Source: Plastoroseomonas hellenica
Lineage (GTDB): Bacteria > Pseudomonadota > Alphaproteobacteria > Acetobacterales > Acetobacteraceae
Length of the DNA: 64,000 bases
Reading direction: 5' to 3'
NCBI RefSeq assembly: GCF_018129085.1
Contig: NZ_JAAGBB010000011.1
Coordinates: 106,918-170,917, forward strand
Shown here: piece after piece, positions 1 to 9,933 of the stretch
How the letters are laid out: every line of letters begins with the position of its first letter
How positions within the stretch are numbered: the stretch's first letter is position 1
Program-made: the position numbers and the translations under genes
Notes under the pieces: model-generated
The model's input: only the letters and a program-made list of their open reading frames with translations
Databases searched by the model: none
Told to the model about the DNA's origin: nothing

Positions 1-495
1 GGCTTCGCGGGTCAGCTCCGCGAATGGCTAAAGACTCTGCGCAAGAAGAACGCCAGCGTGATCTTCGCCACCCAGTCGCTGTCGGACATCGACGGCTCGG
101 CGATCGCGCCGGCCATCATCGAGAGCTGCCTCACTCGCATCCTGTTGCCGAACGAACGCGCGATCGAGCCGCAGATCACCGCGATCTATCGCCGGTTCGG
201 ATTGAACGATCGCCAGATCGAGATCCTCGCCCGCGCCATACCGAAGCGCGACTATTACTGCCAATCACGACGCGGCAATCGCCTGTTCGAGTTGGGGCTC
301 TCGGACGTCGCGCTCGCGCTCTGCGCCGCCTCATCGAAGCAGCACCAAGCGCTGATTGCAGAGGTGCATGCCCGCAGCGGCACCGACGGCTTCCTGCGTG
401 AATGGCTCGCCGAAAACCGTCTCGCCTGGGCGGCCGATCTCATCGCCGATCTCACCAACGTCATCCCCCAAACCGACCCGGAGGTACGCTCATGA
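1..495 (+). CDS. trbE: TrbE conjugal transfer ATPase (VirB4 family), C-terminal end only
   Basis: The frame is open from the first base, so only the last 164 residues are present. TrbE is the VirB4-type ATPase that powers assembly of the conjugative type IV secretion channel at the inner membrane. The fragment starts in the nucleotide-binding domain: the FATQSLSDI segment (bases 61-87) is the conserved stretch after Walker B in this family, and the following helices (LNDRQIEILA, KRDYYCQS) are typical of TrbE tails. Walker A is outside the window. The stop codon overlaps the trbJ start (ATGA), as expected inside the trb operon. Confidence 0.9.
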   Translation, partial: GFAGQLREWLKTLRKKNASVIFATQSLSDIDGSAIAPAIIESCLTRILLPNERAIEPQITAIYRRFGLNDRQIEILARAIPKRDYYCQSRRGNRLFELGLSDVALALCAASSKQHQALIAEVHARSGTDGFLREWLAENRLAWAADLIADLTNVIPQTDPEVRS

Positions 496-1265
496 CCCGT
501 TCCGTTCATTCCCGGTCCCGCGCCATGCGCGTCGCCGCAGCTCTGCTCGCCACGCCGGTGGCGCTGTCGCCGATCCTCAGCACCCCGGCCGCGGCGCAGT
601 GGATCGTTTATGACCCGACCAACTACGTTCAGAACGTCCTGTCGGCCGCCCGAGCGCTTCAGCAGATCAACAACCAGATCACTTCGTTGCAGAACGAAGC
701 GACAATGCTGATCAACCAGGCGCGCAATCTCGCAAGCCTGCCCTATTCCTCACTCCAGCAGCTCCAGCAATCGGTCCAGCGCACCCAGCAGCTTCTGAGC
801 CAAGCGCAGCGCATCGCCTATGACGTCCAGAACATCGATCAGGCGTTCCAGACCACCTACGGCAACGCGTCGATGTCGGCCTCCGATCAACAACTCGTCA
901 CCCAGGCGCGCGAGCGTTGGCAGAACACGGTTGGCGGGCTTCAGGACGCGATGCGCGTCCAGGCCGGCGTGATCGGCAACATCGACACCAACCGCACCCA
1001 AATGTCGGCGCTGGTCGGCCAGAGCCAGGGCGCGCCCGGCGCGCTGCAGGCGATGCAGGCCGGCAACCAGCTCCTCGCGCTTCAGGCGCAGCAGCTTGCT
1101 GATCTCACCGCCGTTGTCTCCGCCAATGGCCGCGCGCAGGCGCTAGCCGATGCGGAGCGCGCCGCGGCCGCTGAACAGGGTCGCGAGCAACGCCGCCGCT
1201 TCCTGACGCCGGGCTCCGGCTATCAGGCTGGCAACGCCCGCATGTTCTCCAACAGCGGCAATTGA
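492..1265 (+). CDS. trbJ: P-type conjugative transfer protein TrbJ
   Basis: 257 residues. The ATG at 492 overlaps the trbE stop, so it is preferred to an upstream in-frame start. The N-terminus is a signal peptide: basic residues, a hydrophobic stretch, then an Ala-Ala-Ala cleavage region before QWIVYDPTNY. That YDPTNY motif is typical of TrbJ/VirB5-like proteins. The rest is strongly helical and Gln-rich (about residues 55-200), consistent with a periplasmic or pilus-tip component. Known: TrbJ is needed for mating-pair formation in P-type systems. Translationally coupled to trbE and followed 10 bases later by the trbK-like gene. Confidence 0.9.
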   Translation: MTRSVHSRSRAMRVAAALLATPVALSPILSTPAAAQWIVYDPTNYVQNVLSAARALQQINNQITSLQNEATMLINQARNLASLPYSSLQQLQQSVQRTQQLLSQAQRIAYDVQNIDQAFQTTYGNASMSASDQQLVTQARERWQNTVGGLQDAMRVQAGVIGNIDTNRTQMSALVGQSQGAPGALQAMQAGNQLLALQAQQLADLTAVVSANGRAQALADAERAAAAEQGREQRRRFLTPGSGYQAGNARMFSNSGN

Positions 1266-1275
1266 GGGCGCGCCG

Positions 1276-1635
1276 ATGGACGGCAAGATGCTCGCGCGCC
1301 TCGGGGCCGTGGTGTTCGCTGGGGTCGCGATCACTGCGACCGCGATCGAGATAACCCGGAAAGAGGAGCCGGCGGAGAGCTGGGCTTCGTCACGGCCGAA
1401 CACGGCTCCGTTCGACCCGTTGCGCGACGAGCTGTTCCGCTGCCAAGCCCTCGGCGAGGCCGGGCCGCGCGACGCGGCCTGCCTGCGGGCCTGGGCGGAG
1501 AACCGGCGTCGCTTTCTCGCCCCCGACGCTCGCCCCGCCGAACGCCTGCCGGACGCCGCGCCGGCTCCGCATCCGCCAGCGGAAGCAGCGGCCCCCGCCG
1601 AGCCAGCTCCGGTCCCGCCGACCGAGACGCGGTAG
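1276..1635 (+). CDS. TrbK-alt-like putative entry-exclusion protein
   Basis: 119 residues between trbJ and trbL, the usual slot of the TrbK-alt family in alphaproteobacterial trb operons. One N-terminal membrane segment (about residues 6-24), then a short conserved middle with two Cys residues (FRCQALGEAG and AACLRAW) and a Pro/Ala-rich low-complexity tail. Known: classical TrbK is an entry-exclusion lipoprotein that stops redundant transfer into cells already carrying the element. The alt form shares position and layout with little sequence identity, so the role here is inferred mainly from synteny. Confidence 0.75.
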   Translation: MDGKMLARLGAVVFAGVAITATAIEITRKEEPAESWASSRPNTAPFDPLRDELFRCQALGEAGPRDAACLRAWAENRRRFLAPDARPAERLPDAAPAPHPPAEAAAPAEPAPVPPTETR

Positions 1636-1639
1636 AGTC

Positions 1640-3004
1640 ATGGGCAACACCGGCGTCATCGACCATTTCCTCGAGGTCTTCACCCGCTACATCGATTCCG
1701 GCTTCGGCCTGCTCGGCGGCGAAGTCGCGTTCATCGCCACGACGCTGATCGTGATCGATGTGACGCTCGCCGCGCTGTTCTGGTCTTGGGGAGCGGACGA
1801 CGACATCATCGCGCGGCTGGTGAAGAAGACGCTGTTCGTCGGCGTGTTCGCCTACATCATCGGCAACTGGAATAACCTCGCTCGCATCGTCTTCGAGAGC
1901 TTTGCCGGCCTCGGCCTCAAGGCCAGCGGCACCGGCTTCACCACCGCCGACCTGCTTCGCCCGGGCAAGGTGGCGCAAACTGGCCTCGACGCTGGCCGCC
2001 CGCTCCTGGATTCGATCTCCGGCCTGATGGGCTACTGGTCCTTCTTCGAGAACTTCATCCAAATCGCCTGCATGTTCCTCGCCTGGGCGCTGGTGCTGCT
2101 CGCCTTCTTCATCCTCGCCATCCAGCTCTTCGTTACGCTCATCGAATTCAAGCTGACGACGCTCGCCGGCTTCGTGCTCATTCCGTTCGGCCTGTTCGGC
2201 AAGTCCGCCTTCATGGCCGAGCGGGTGCTGGGCAACGTCATCTCCTCGGGCATCAAGGTGCTCGTCCTCGCCGTCATTATCGGCATCGGCTCGACGCTGT
2301 TTTCCGAGTTCACCGCGGGCTTCGGCGGCGCAACGCCGTCAATCGACCAAGCCATGGCGATCGTGCTCGCCGCGCTCTCGCTCCTCGGCCTTGGCATCTT
2401 CGGCCCTGGCATCGCCAACGGTCTCGTCTCTGGCGGCCCGCAGCTCAGCGCGGGTGCGGCCGTCGGCACGGGTATGGCGGCAGGCGGCATGATCGCCGCC
2501 GGCGTCGGAGCGGTTGGCGCGGTCGCGTCCGGCGGCGCCGCACTTGCCGGTGGCGCTGCCGCCGCTGCCCGCGGCGGTGCGGCGGTCGCCGGCGGAGCCT
2601 CCACCGCTTACAGCCTCGGCGCAGCCGGGCAGTCGGGCGCGGCTGGCGTGGCGTCGGGCCTTGGAGGTGTGGCCCGCGCGGGCGGTAGCGCCGCCACCTC
2701 GCCGCTCCGTCGCGCCGCCTCGCGCGCTGCCGAGAGCATGCGATCGAGCTTCGAGGCGGGCGGCAAGGCCGCGTTCGAAGCGACGGGCGGCTCCTCGACG
2801 ATGGGCACGACCGGCGGTGAGGCGGCCGCAGACGACGCCGGCGCACCCAACCCCGCGCCGGCCGGCGGGCCACCCGAATGGGCGAAGCGCATGCGCCGTA
2901 CGCAACGCATGACCCACGCCGTCCAGGCCACCGCGCATGCTGTCCGGTCCGGTGATGCCCATGGCGGCGGCTCCTCCGTCAATCTCTCCGAAGGCGACCG
3001 CTGA
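1640..3004 (+). CDS. trbL: P-type conjugative transfer membrane protein TrbL
   Basis: 454 residues. The N-terminal 270 residues hold several hydrophobic segments (for example LLGGEVAFIATTLIVIDVTLAALF and a cluster around 130-190), matching the polytopic VirB6-like core of TrbL. From about residue 270 it becomes Gly/Ala-rich, then basic and low-complexity, usual for the cytoplasmic tail of this family. It forms the inner-membrane part of the mating channel. It starts 4 bases after the trbK-like stop and shares one base with the trbF start (TGATG). Confidence 0.9.
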   Translation: MGNTGVIDHFLEVFTRYIDSGFGLLGGEVAFIATTLIVIDVTLAALFWSWGADDDIIARLVKKTLFVGVFAYIIGNWNNLARIVFESFAGLGLKASGTGFTTADLLRPGKVAQTGLDAGRPLLDSISGLMGYWSFFENFIQIACMFLAWALVLLAFFILAIQLFVTLIEFKLTTLAGFVLIPFGLFGKSAFMAERVLGNVISSGIKVLVLAVIIGIGSTLFSEFTAGFGGATPSIDQAMAIVLAALSLLGLGIFGPGIANGLVSGGPQLSAGAAVGTGMAAGGMIAAGVGAVGAVASGGAALAGGAAAAARGGAAVAGGASTAYSLGAAGQSGAAGVASGLGGVARAGGSAATSPLRRAASRAAESMRSSFEAGGKAAFEATGGSSTMGTTGGEAAADDAGAPNPAPAGGPPEWAKRMRRTQRMTHAVQATAHAVRSGDAHGGGSSVNLSEGDR

Positions 3005-3683
3005 TGTTCAAACGACCCTCCACTCACTATGGCAAAGTCACCGAACCCGAAACGCCCTATCAACGCGCTGCACAGGTCTGGGACGAGCGTATCGGCGCCT
3101 CCCGTGTTCAGGCGAAGAACTGGCGGCTGATGGCCTTCGGGTCGCTGATCCTGTCGGCGGGCTTCGCAGCCGCCCTGGTCTGGCAGTCGGCGCGCGGGAC
3201 GATCGTGCCTTGGGTGGTGCAGGTCGACCGGCTCGGCCAAGCGCAGGCCGTGGCGCCCGCCGTCGCCGACTATCGCCCGACCGACCCGCAGGTCGCCTTC
3301 CACCTGGCGCGCTTCATCGAGCAGGTCCGCTCGATTCCGGCCGACGCCATCATCGTGCGGCAGAACTGGCTGCGCGCCTACGACTTCACGACCGACCGTG
3401 GCGCGGCGGCGCTCAACGACTATGCGCGGGCCAACGACCCCTTCACCAAGGTCGGCCGCCAGCAGGTCGCCGTCGAGGTCTCCAGCGTCATCCGCGCCTC
3501 TCCGGACAGCTTCCGTGTCGCCTGGGTCGAGCGCCGCTACGAGAACGGGCAGCTCGCCACGACCGAGCGCTGGACCGCGATCCTTACGATCGTGGTGCAG
3601 GTCCCGCGCAACGCCGACCGGCTCAGGGCGAACCCGCTCGGCATCTACGTCAACGCCATCAACTGGTCACGGGAGCTTGGTCA

Positions 3684-3687
<4 letters not shown>
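3004..3687 (+). CDS. trbF: Conjugal transfer protein TrbF (VirB8-like)
   Basis: 227 residues. It has a cytoplasmic N-terminus starting MFKRPSTHYG, a single membrane segment near residues 40-58 (MAFGSLILSAGFAAALVW), then a periplasmic VirB8-like domain. The TPYQRAAQVWDERIG stretch before the membrane segment is a TrbF hallmark. Known: VirB8/TrbF is an inner-membrane scaffold contacting the channel and pilus subunits. The ATG overlaps the trbL stop by one base; the 3' end overlaps the trbG start. Confidence 0.92.
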
Positions 3688-4729
<1,042 letters not shown>

Positions 4730-4733
<4 letters not shown>

Positions 4734-5956
4734 GCGAGACGAATCCCCGGAAAGAAGAGCCGGATGACGATGCCCGGCCGCTGACCGGAGAGCCGGTCAG
4801 TCCCGCGGCCATGCGCCTGCGCGCGGAGCCACCCCGGGTCACCCGCCTGTCGCGAAAGGTGCTGGCAGGCCTCGGCCTGGTCGCTAGCGTCGGGATCGGC
4901 GGCGCCCTCGTCTACGCGCTTCAGACCCGCGATGGCGGTCGGTCGAACGAGGAACTCTATTCGACCGAGAACCGTCCGACCGCCGACGGCATCGCCGGAC
5001 TGCCGCGCGACTACTCCGGCGTGCCTCAGCTCGGGCCACCGCTGCCCGGTGATCTCGGCCGGCCGATGCTCGAGGCGCAAAACCGAGGTCAGCCCGTGCC
5101 GGCGCCCGGGGCCGCCGCCCCCAATCCTGGCATCAGCGCAGAGGAGCAGCGCCGGCTTCAGGAGCTGGAATCGGCACGAACCGCGCGTCTGTTCGCTCCG
5201 ACAGAGACCAGAACAGCCAATCAGGCGCCGGCGGCGCCGACCGGCACGGCAACCCCGCCCATACCGGATCTCACCGGCCTCGGTCTGGCGCCGACGCCAG
5301 CGACGCCCACAGCTCAGGATCGCCAGAACGCCTTCCTCAACGCCGCCGCTGACCGCCGCACCGTTGCGCCCGATCGCGTCGCAGCGCCGGCCTCGCCAAA
5401 CATTCTGCAGGCTGGCGCCGTGATTTCCGCCGCGCTGATCACTGGGATCCGCTCCGACCTCCCAGGCCAGATTACCGCTCAGGTGACAGAGAACATCTAT
5501 GATAGTCCGACCGGCCGCATCCTGCTCGTCCCGCAGGGCACGCGCGTCATCGGCCAATACGACAACAACGTTCAGTTCGGTCAGAGCCGGGTGCTGCTCG
5601 TCTGGAACCGGCTCATCATGCCGAACGGACGCTCGATCGTGCTCGAGCGCCAGCCGGGCGCCGACTCCGAAGGCTATGCGGGGCTCCAGGACGGCGTCGA
5701 CTATCACTGGTGGGATCTCGCCAAGGCGGCGGGCCTGTCGACGCTGCTCAGCGTCGGCGCCGAGCTCGCCACCAATGACGACGATCGCCTGATCCAGGCG
5801 ATCCGCAATGGCGGTCAGGACACGATCAATGACGCCGGTCAGCAGATCGTCCGCCGCCAGCTCAATGTCGCGCCGACCCTGACGATCCGGCCCGGATTTC
5901 CAGTCCGCGTGATCGTCACCAGAGATCTCGTACTCGAACCATATGGAGGCTCGTGA
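4730..5956 (+). CDS. trbI: Conjugal transfer protein TrbI (VirB10-like)
   Basis: 408 residues, starting at a GTG that overlaps the trbG stop. Architecture: short cytoplasmic N-terminus, membrane segment near residues 45-64 (VLAGLGLVASVGIGGALVYAL), a long Pro/Ala-rich periplasmic linker, then the conserved VirB10/TrbI domain from about residue 225 (AGAVISAALITGIRSDLPGQ, GTRVIGQYDN, DGVDYHWWD). Known: it spans both membranes, coupling ATPase energy to channel opening. Its stop overlaps the next small gene. Confidence 0.93.
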
Positions 5957-6177
5957 TGCCGAAGCTCAGGCTCGGTCCAATCGTCGATGACAAGCCCTTG
6001 AAAGTCACGCTCGACCTGCCAGCGTCGCTTCATCGAGACCTTGCCGCCTATGCCGAGGCACTGGGCCGTGAGCAGGGGCGCCCGATCGCGGATCCGGTGA
6101 GACTGATCGTGCCGATGCTCGAGCGATTCATCGCATCAGATCGAGGCTTCGCAAAGGCGAAGCGCACACCGTCATAA
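5956..6177 (+). CDS. DUF2274 family protein at the end of the trb operon
   Basis: 73 residues. The ATG at 5956 shares a base with the trbI stop; a GTG one codon earlier is possible. The sequence (VTLDLPASLHRDLAAYAEAL, then LIVPMLERFIASDRGF) matches the small DUF2274 proteins that often follow trbI in alphaproteobacterial elements. The beta-strand plus two-helix pattern resembles a ribbon-helix-helix DNA-binding fold. Inference: it may regulate the transfer operon; no function is established. Confidence 0.75.
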   Translation: MPKLRLGPIVDDKPLKVTLDLPASLHRDLAAYAEALGREQGRPIADPVRLIVPMLERFIASDRGFAKAKRTPS

Positions 6178-6247
6178 CGCGGCAAGATTCTACCAGTCGA
6201 CTTCCTGCGGCACGCCGTCGATGCATCCCGCTGTGCCCCTCTGCCCC

Positions 6248-7207
6248 TTAAACACGGCGCGCAGGGGTCGTGCTCAAATCCAGCAGCCGCTTCAGCACTG
6301 GGTTCTGATTATCCGAGGACCAGACAGCGCTCCAGCGAATGCTCTCATTACGCGGGAAGATGGGGACAAACGTAACGCCAGGATAAGTGGCGCCTAATGT
6401 TGAACTCGCCGCCAGAGTCAGGCCGTACTTCCTGCCCACCAAGTTGATGAGGTTTTCGCGACCGACACTATGTACCGAAATTTTCGGGTGAAAACCAAGA
6501 GCAGAGACGTTCCGTACGATGATGTCATCGACCTCCGGTCCGTGAACATCCGAGCAAATGAGGAACGTCTCGTTGCGAAGGTCATTCCAGGTTACCCCTT
6601 CGCGGGTCGCCAGTCGGTGTTGTGTCGACATCGCGACGAACAGCTCTTCGTCCCAGACGTGTTTGGCCTCGCAACCGGGAAGACGAGGCTCGCCTGGAAT
6701 AAAAGCGATGTCGAGACGACCGCTCAATACGCACGCGGCGTTCGCCTGCGAAGTGGCCTCCTGCAGTCTAACCTCGACTTTCGGGAACTTGCATCGGAAG
6801 GCCTCGAGAATATCGCCCAGCCCCCCCTGCGCGAGAGAGGCGACCAAGCCGATTCTCAATTCTCCTGCGTCGCCGCGCTGGACAAGCGCCATTTCGTTGA
6901 CCGCCTGGCGAAGATGTTCCGCGCCCACCGCAGCGGCCCGCATAAACCTTTCCCCCATCACCGTTGGTTTGGCGCCAGTCCGTTTCCGCTCGAATAGCGG
7001 CGCCCCGAGTCTACGTTCGAGCAACTTAATCCGTCGGCTGACGGTCGATTGCGAGAGGCTAAGACTCTCGGCAGCGCGGCGAAAGCTTCCGTGCTCGGCG
7101 ACGAGCATCGCATATTTCAGATAACGAAGATCGAATGCGAGATCGGGCACTCCGATGTGTCTTTCGAGCGTATTGTTGGTCTGGGTTAGTAATGCGCTGC
7201 TCTGCAT
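6248..7207 (-). CDS. LysR-family transcriptional regulator
   Basis: 319 residues from the ATG at 7207; a GTG at 7249 is in frame and neither start has a good ribosome-binding site. The N-terminal winged helix-turn-helix is plain (FRRAAESLSLSQSTVSRRIKLLERRLG), followed by a LysR effector domain. It lies just downstream of the FMN reductase gene on the same strand, so it may be the last gene of the OYE operon. It is more likely a pathway regulator than a regulator of transfer. Its effector is unknown. Confidence 0.85.
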   Translation of the reverse strand: MQSSALLTQTNNTLERHIGVPDLAFDLRYLKYAMLVAEHGSFRRAAESLSLSQSTVSRRIKLLERRLGAPLFERKRTGAKPTVMGERFMRAAAVGAEHLRQAVNEMALVQRGDAGELRIGLVASLAQGGLGDILEAFRCKFPKVEVRLQEATSQANAACVLSGRLDIAFIPGEPRLPGCEAKHVWDEELFVAMSTQHRLATREGVTWNDLRNETFLICSDVHGPEVDDIIVRNVSALGFHPKISVHSVGRENLINLVGRKYGLTLAASSTLGATYPGVTFVPIFPRNESIRWSAVWSSDNQNPVLKRLLDLSTTPARRV

Positions 7208-7312
7208 CTGGTCGCGGAGAACCTGTGGCGGGCTTCCCCTTGCCGCCACAGACGACCACCAGCCGGCATTTCAGACGAGGTCGACGCCGCCGGGGCGCGA
7301 TCACCGACTTTT

Positions 7313-7897
7313 CTAGACGGCTGACGCTACGGGCGTCCGCATAGGCCTCAAAGCAAGTGCCCATTTATGCAGCTCACCTAGCAGCGTGTTCGTTCCAGAA
7401 GAAATTGCATCATTCGGACCGAAAACACCGTCATCGCCGATGAACTGCGAATAGAACGGGACAGGAACCGGTTGATTTATGGCCACGACGTTCAGGTTGC
7501 CAAGGAGCTGACGAAGTTCCTGAGAACCGCGCAGGCCACCTGACACTCCACCGTAGCTGACAATTGCAGCTGGCTTGTATGACCATTCGTGAAAGAGGCA
7601 CTGAATGGCATTAACGAGAGACGCTGGAACAAAGTAATCATATTCGGGCGTCACAAACAGAAAAGCATCTGCGGAACCCACGCTCTCGCTCCACCGCTTC
7701 GTGTGTTCATGCTCATACTTGCGCGCAGCAGGGTGTGCAGGTTCATCGAGGAGCGGAAGTTCAAAATCGACGAGATCTATCAGATCCACGTCAAATGAAC
7801 TGTTTTCCTTTGCGTATCGGTGGACCCATTCTGCAACCGTCGGACCGCCGCGACCGGGGCGTGTTGAAGCAATGATAATATTTAGTTTCAGCGCCAT
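7313..7897 (-). CDS. NADPH-dependent FMN reductase-type flavoprotein
   Basis: 194 residues with the flavodoxin-like fold of the NADPH-dependent FMN reductase / chromate-quinone reductase family. The phosphate-binding start (NIIIASTRPGRGGPTVAEW) and the flavin-contact motif PEYDYFVPASLVNAI are visible. The family usually has PEYN; here Asp follows Tyr. Such enzymes reduce FMN, quinones or metals using NADPH. It is the fourth gene of a leftward run starting with the Old Yellow Enzyme gene, 27 bases after the hydrolase stop. It could supply reduced flavin to partner enzymes or reduce a quinone directly. Confidence 0.85.
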   Translation of the reverse strand: MALKLNIIIASTRPGRGGPTVAEWVHRYAKENSSFDVDLIDLVDFELPLLDEPAHPAARKYEHEHTKRWSESVGSADAFLFVTPEYDYFVPASLVNAIQCLFHEWSYKPAAIVSYGGVSGGLRGSQELRQLLGNLNVVAINQPVPVPFYSQFIGDDGVFGPNDAISSGTNTLLGELHKWALALRPMRTPVASAV

Positions 7898-7924
7898 AAC
7901 GAGGCCATTTGCTATTGAAAGAAG

Positions 7925-8914
7925 TTATGCGCTCCTACATGACGCCGGAACGTCCCAGGCCGAATAGGTGAACCGACGAGCCTCCGCCATGATCTCGGCG
8001 TCTTCGGGCGAGGCTCCCAAAAACCCGCCGTGAGGACCGGCTTCGATAACGTGGAGTTCGGCCGCCACGCCGGCATTCCTGAGGGCCCGGTGCATGCGCA
8101 CCGTATCGGACAGAAGCAGGTCGCGTGTTCCCGTCGCCAGAAGCGTCCGTGGCCAGTTTGAATCGATGTTTCCGAACAGCGGCGAGACGTAGGGGTGCTT
8201 GAGGTCCTCAGCGCCGGCGTAGCTGCGGATATAGTCGATGCCACCGTAGAGGTTCACGTCGAGGAAGCGGTTGGCCTGGTGGCTGTCGCCTGCGAGCGTG
8301 AGATCAAGCGCAGGGGTGAACAGGAACAGGCCCGCGGGAAGCGGCAGGCCCTCGTCGCGGGCGCGCAGCATCAGGGCCGCGGCGAGATTCCCTCCCGCCG
8401 AGGTGCCCGCCACGACCAATGCCGACGGCGAATAGCTCTTCAGGATCTCGGCGTAGGCTTCGAGGCAATCGTCCAGGGCAGCCGGATAGGGATATTCGGG
8501 GAGCATCCGATAGTCGACCGAGAAGACTTCGGCGCCATAGTCGGCAGCCTTTAGCTTCGCGGCCAGAGCGCACATCTCGCCACCGCCGACGGCGAAGCCG
8601 CCGCCATGGATGTCGAAATAGGCCACTTCCCCGAGGCGCCCGGTAGCGCCTTCCGGCTTCGCGCGGTGCAGTTCTGCGCCGCTCGGCAACGTGATCACCG
8701 TCGCCGAACCCTGAAACCCGGCTGCGAGCGACCGCATCATGTCGAGCATGGGATCCATAAAATCAGAGAGCGCTTCTGGCTCTACGTGCGTCTGGCCGGA
8801 GGCCACCAGCTGAGCCGTTCTCCGCGCCAGATAGGCTTGGGCTTGCGAACTTAAACTCGTCGGCACCGGGATCAGCTGCTCCGGCCTGTTAAGCGCTGTC
8901 GTTTCACTTGCCAT
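7925..8914 (-). CDS. Alpha/beta hydrolase of the hormone-sensitive lipase type
   Basis: 329 residues. HSL-family signatures are complete: the oxyanion-hole motif HGGGFAVGG, the nucleophile elbow GTSAGGN, and a C-terminal catalytic His in AGPHGGF; the acid is probably the Asp in TRDLLLSD. Soluble, with no signal peptide. AGGAGG lies just before the ATG at 8914. Family members hydrolyse short acyl esters or lactones. Its place between an NmrA-type SDR and the FMN reductase suggests hydrolysis of an ester or lactone made by the reductases upstream, but the substrate cannot be named. Confidence 0.88.
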   Translation of the reverse strand: MASETTALNRPEQLIPVPTSLSSQAQAYLARRTAQLVASGQTHVEPEALSDFMDPMLDMMRSLAAGFQGSATVITLPSGAELHRAKPEGATGRLGEVAYFDIHGGGFAVGGGEMCALAAKLKAADYGAEVFSVDYRMLPEYPYPAALDDCLEAYAEILKSYSPSALVVAGTSAGGNLAAALMLRARDEGLPLPAGLFLFTPALDLTLAGDSHQANRFLDVNLYGGIDYIRSYAGAEDLKHPYVSPLFGNIDSNWPRTLLATGTRDLLLSDTVRMHRALRNAGVAAELHVIEAGPHGGFLGASPEDAEIMAEARRFTYSAWDVPASCRSA

Positions 8915-8994
8915 ATGTTCATCCTCCTAGTTCTCTGACCTAATCGGAAGACAGGGCTCATCTCGCTAGCCCTGAGATGCTGGCCCCCTCTGCT

Positions 8995-9933
8995 TCACGA
9001 AATCAGCTGATTGCTTCTCGCCCATCGCTTGATCGCATCTCGGGGCGTCGGCGCGGGTCCGAAGAAGTGCTCTTGCTTAGAGATGTTCGAGACATAGACC
9101 CCCGTCCTGAAGAACAGGAACATCTGGATCATGTCGTAGCCAAGCTCGGAAAACAGCTTTACCGGACGTGCGAGCAGGCGGAAAAGCAGCCACGGTATAA
9201 CCCGCACCTTGAGCGGCTTCTTCGTCACTTGGGATATGAGATCGGCGATCTCTTCCTGGCTTTTCGGGCCTTCGCGCCAGCCGACATCAATCGTTTGATT
9301 ATCGATCTCACTGCCGGGAAACATGGCGGCCTTGGCGAGATACGAGGCCAGATCATCCGTCAGCACATAGGACCACTTTGTGGTCTTATCGCCCAGCGCC
9401 AGGAACCGGCCAGCTTTCACGCCCTTCACAATGAAGTCGGCGCTCTGATCGAGAAACGTGGGCGCGCGTATGAATACGTACGGCACGCCAGAGGCCTTGA
9501 TCAGGTCCTCCGCCACCTTCTTGGCGTGGAAATGGGGGACTGCTGACGCTGCCTCGCTGCTGACGATGCTGAGGAAGACAAATCTGCCGACATTGGCTCT
9601 TGCCGCCGCTTCAACGAGATTCTTGTTGCCCTGAAAGTCGGTGTCGATGCTTCCCTTCATATAGCCGTTCGCCGAACTGACGACGACGTCGACGCCCCTC
9701 AGGGCGCGATCCAGCGACGCCGGATCCATCATGTCGCCGCGCACCCATTCGACGCCGGTGCTGTCATTCGGTGGCGCGCCCTTACGCGACATCGCAACGA
9801 CGTCTGCGTTCGCATCCTGCGCCAGATTGCGGAGGATCTTGGCTCCGAGGAATCCTGTGGCGCCGACGACAAGGACCTTCTTTTTGGCCGTCGAAGGATG
9901 GGGTGATTGGGTCAACTTAAGATCTCCCGTCAT
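8995..9933 (-). CDS. NmrA-like atypical SDR, NAD(P)-binding oxidoreductase
   Basis: 312 residues. The N-terminus has the dinucleotide-binding glycine motif VLVVGATGFLGAKIL of extended or atypical SDRs. The usual YxxxK active-site pair is not evident, and the C-terminal part resembles NmrA-type NAD(P)-binding proteins. It may be a reductase or a redox sensor. The ATG at 9933 overlaps the Old Yellow Enzyme stop by 4 bases, so the two are translationally coupled. Confidence 0.85.
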   Translation of the reverse strand: MTGDLKLTQSPHPSTAKKKVLVVGATGFLGAKILRNLAQDANADVVAMSRKGAPPNDSTGVEWVRGDMMDPASLDRALRGVDVVVSSANGYMKGSIDTDFQGNKNLVEAAARANVGRFVFLSIVSSEAASAVPHFHAKKVAEDLIKASGVPYVFIRAPTFLDQSADFIVKGVKAGRFLALGDKTTKWSYVLTDDLASYLAKAAMFPGSEIDNQTIDVGWREGPKSQEEIADLISQVTKKPLKVRVIPWLLFRLLARPVKLFSELGYDMIQMFLFFRTGVYVSNISKQEHFFGPAPTPRDAIKRWARSNQLIS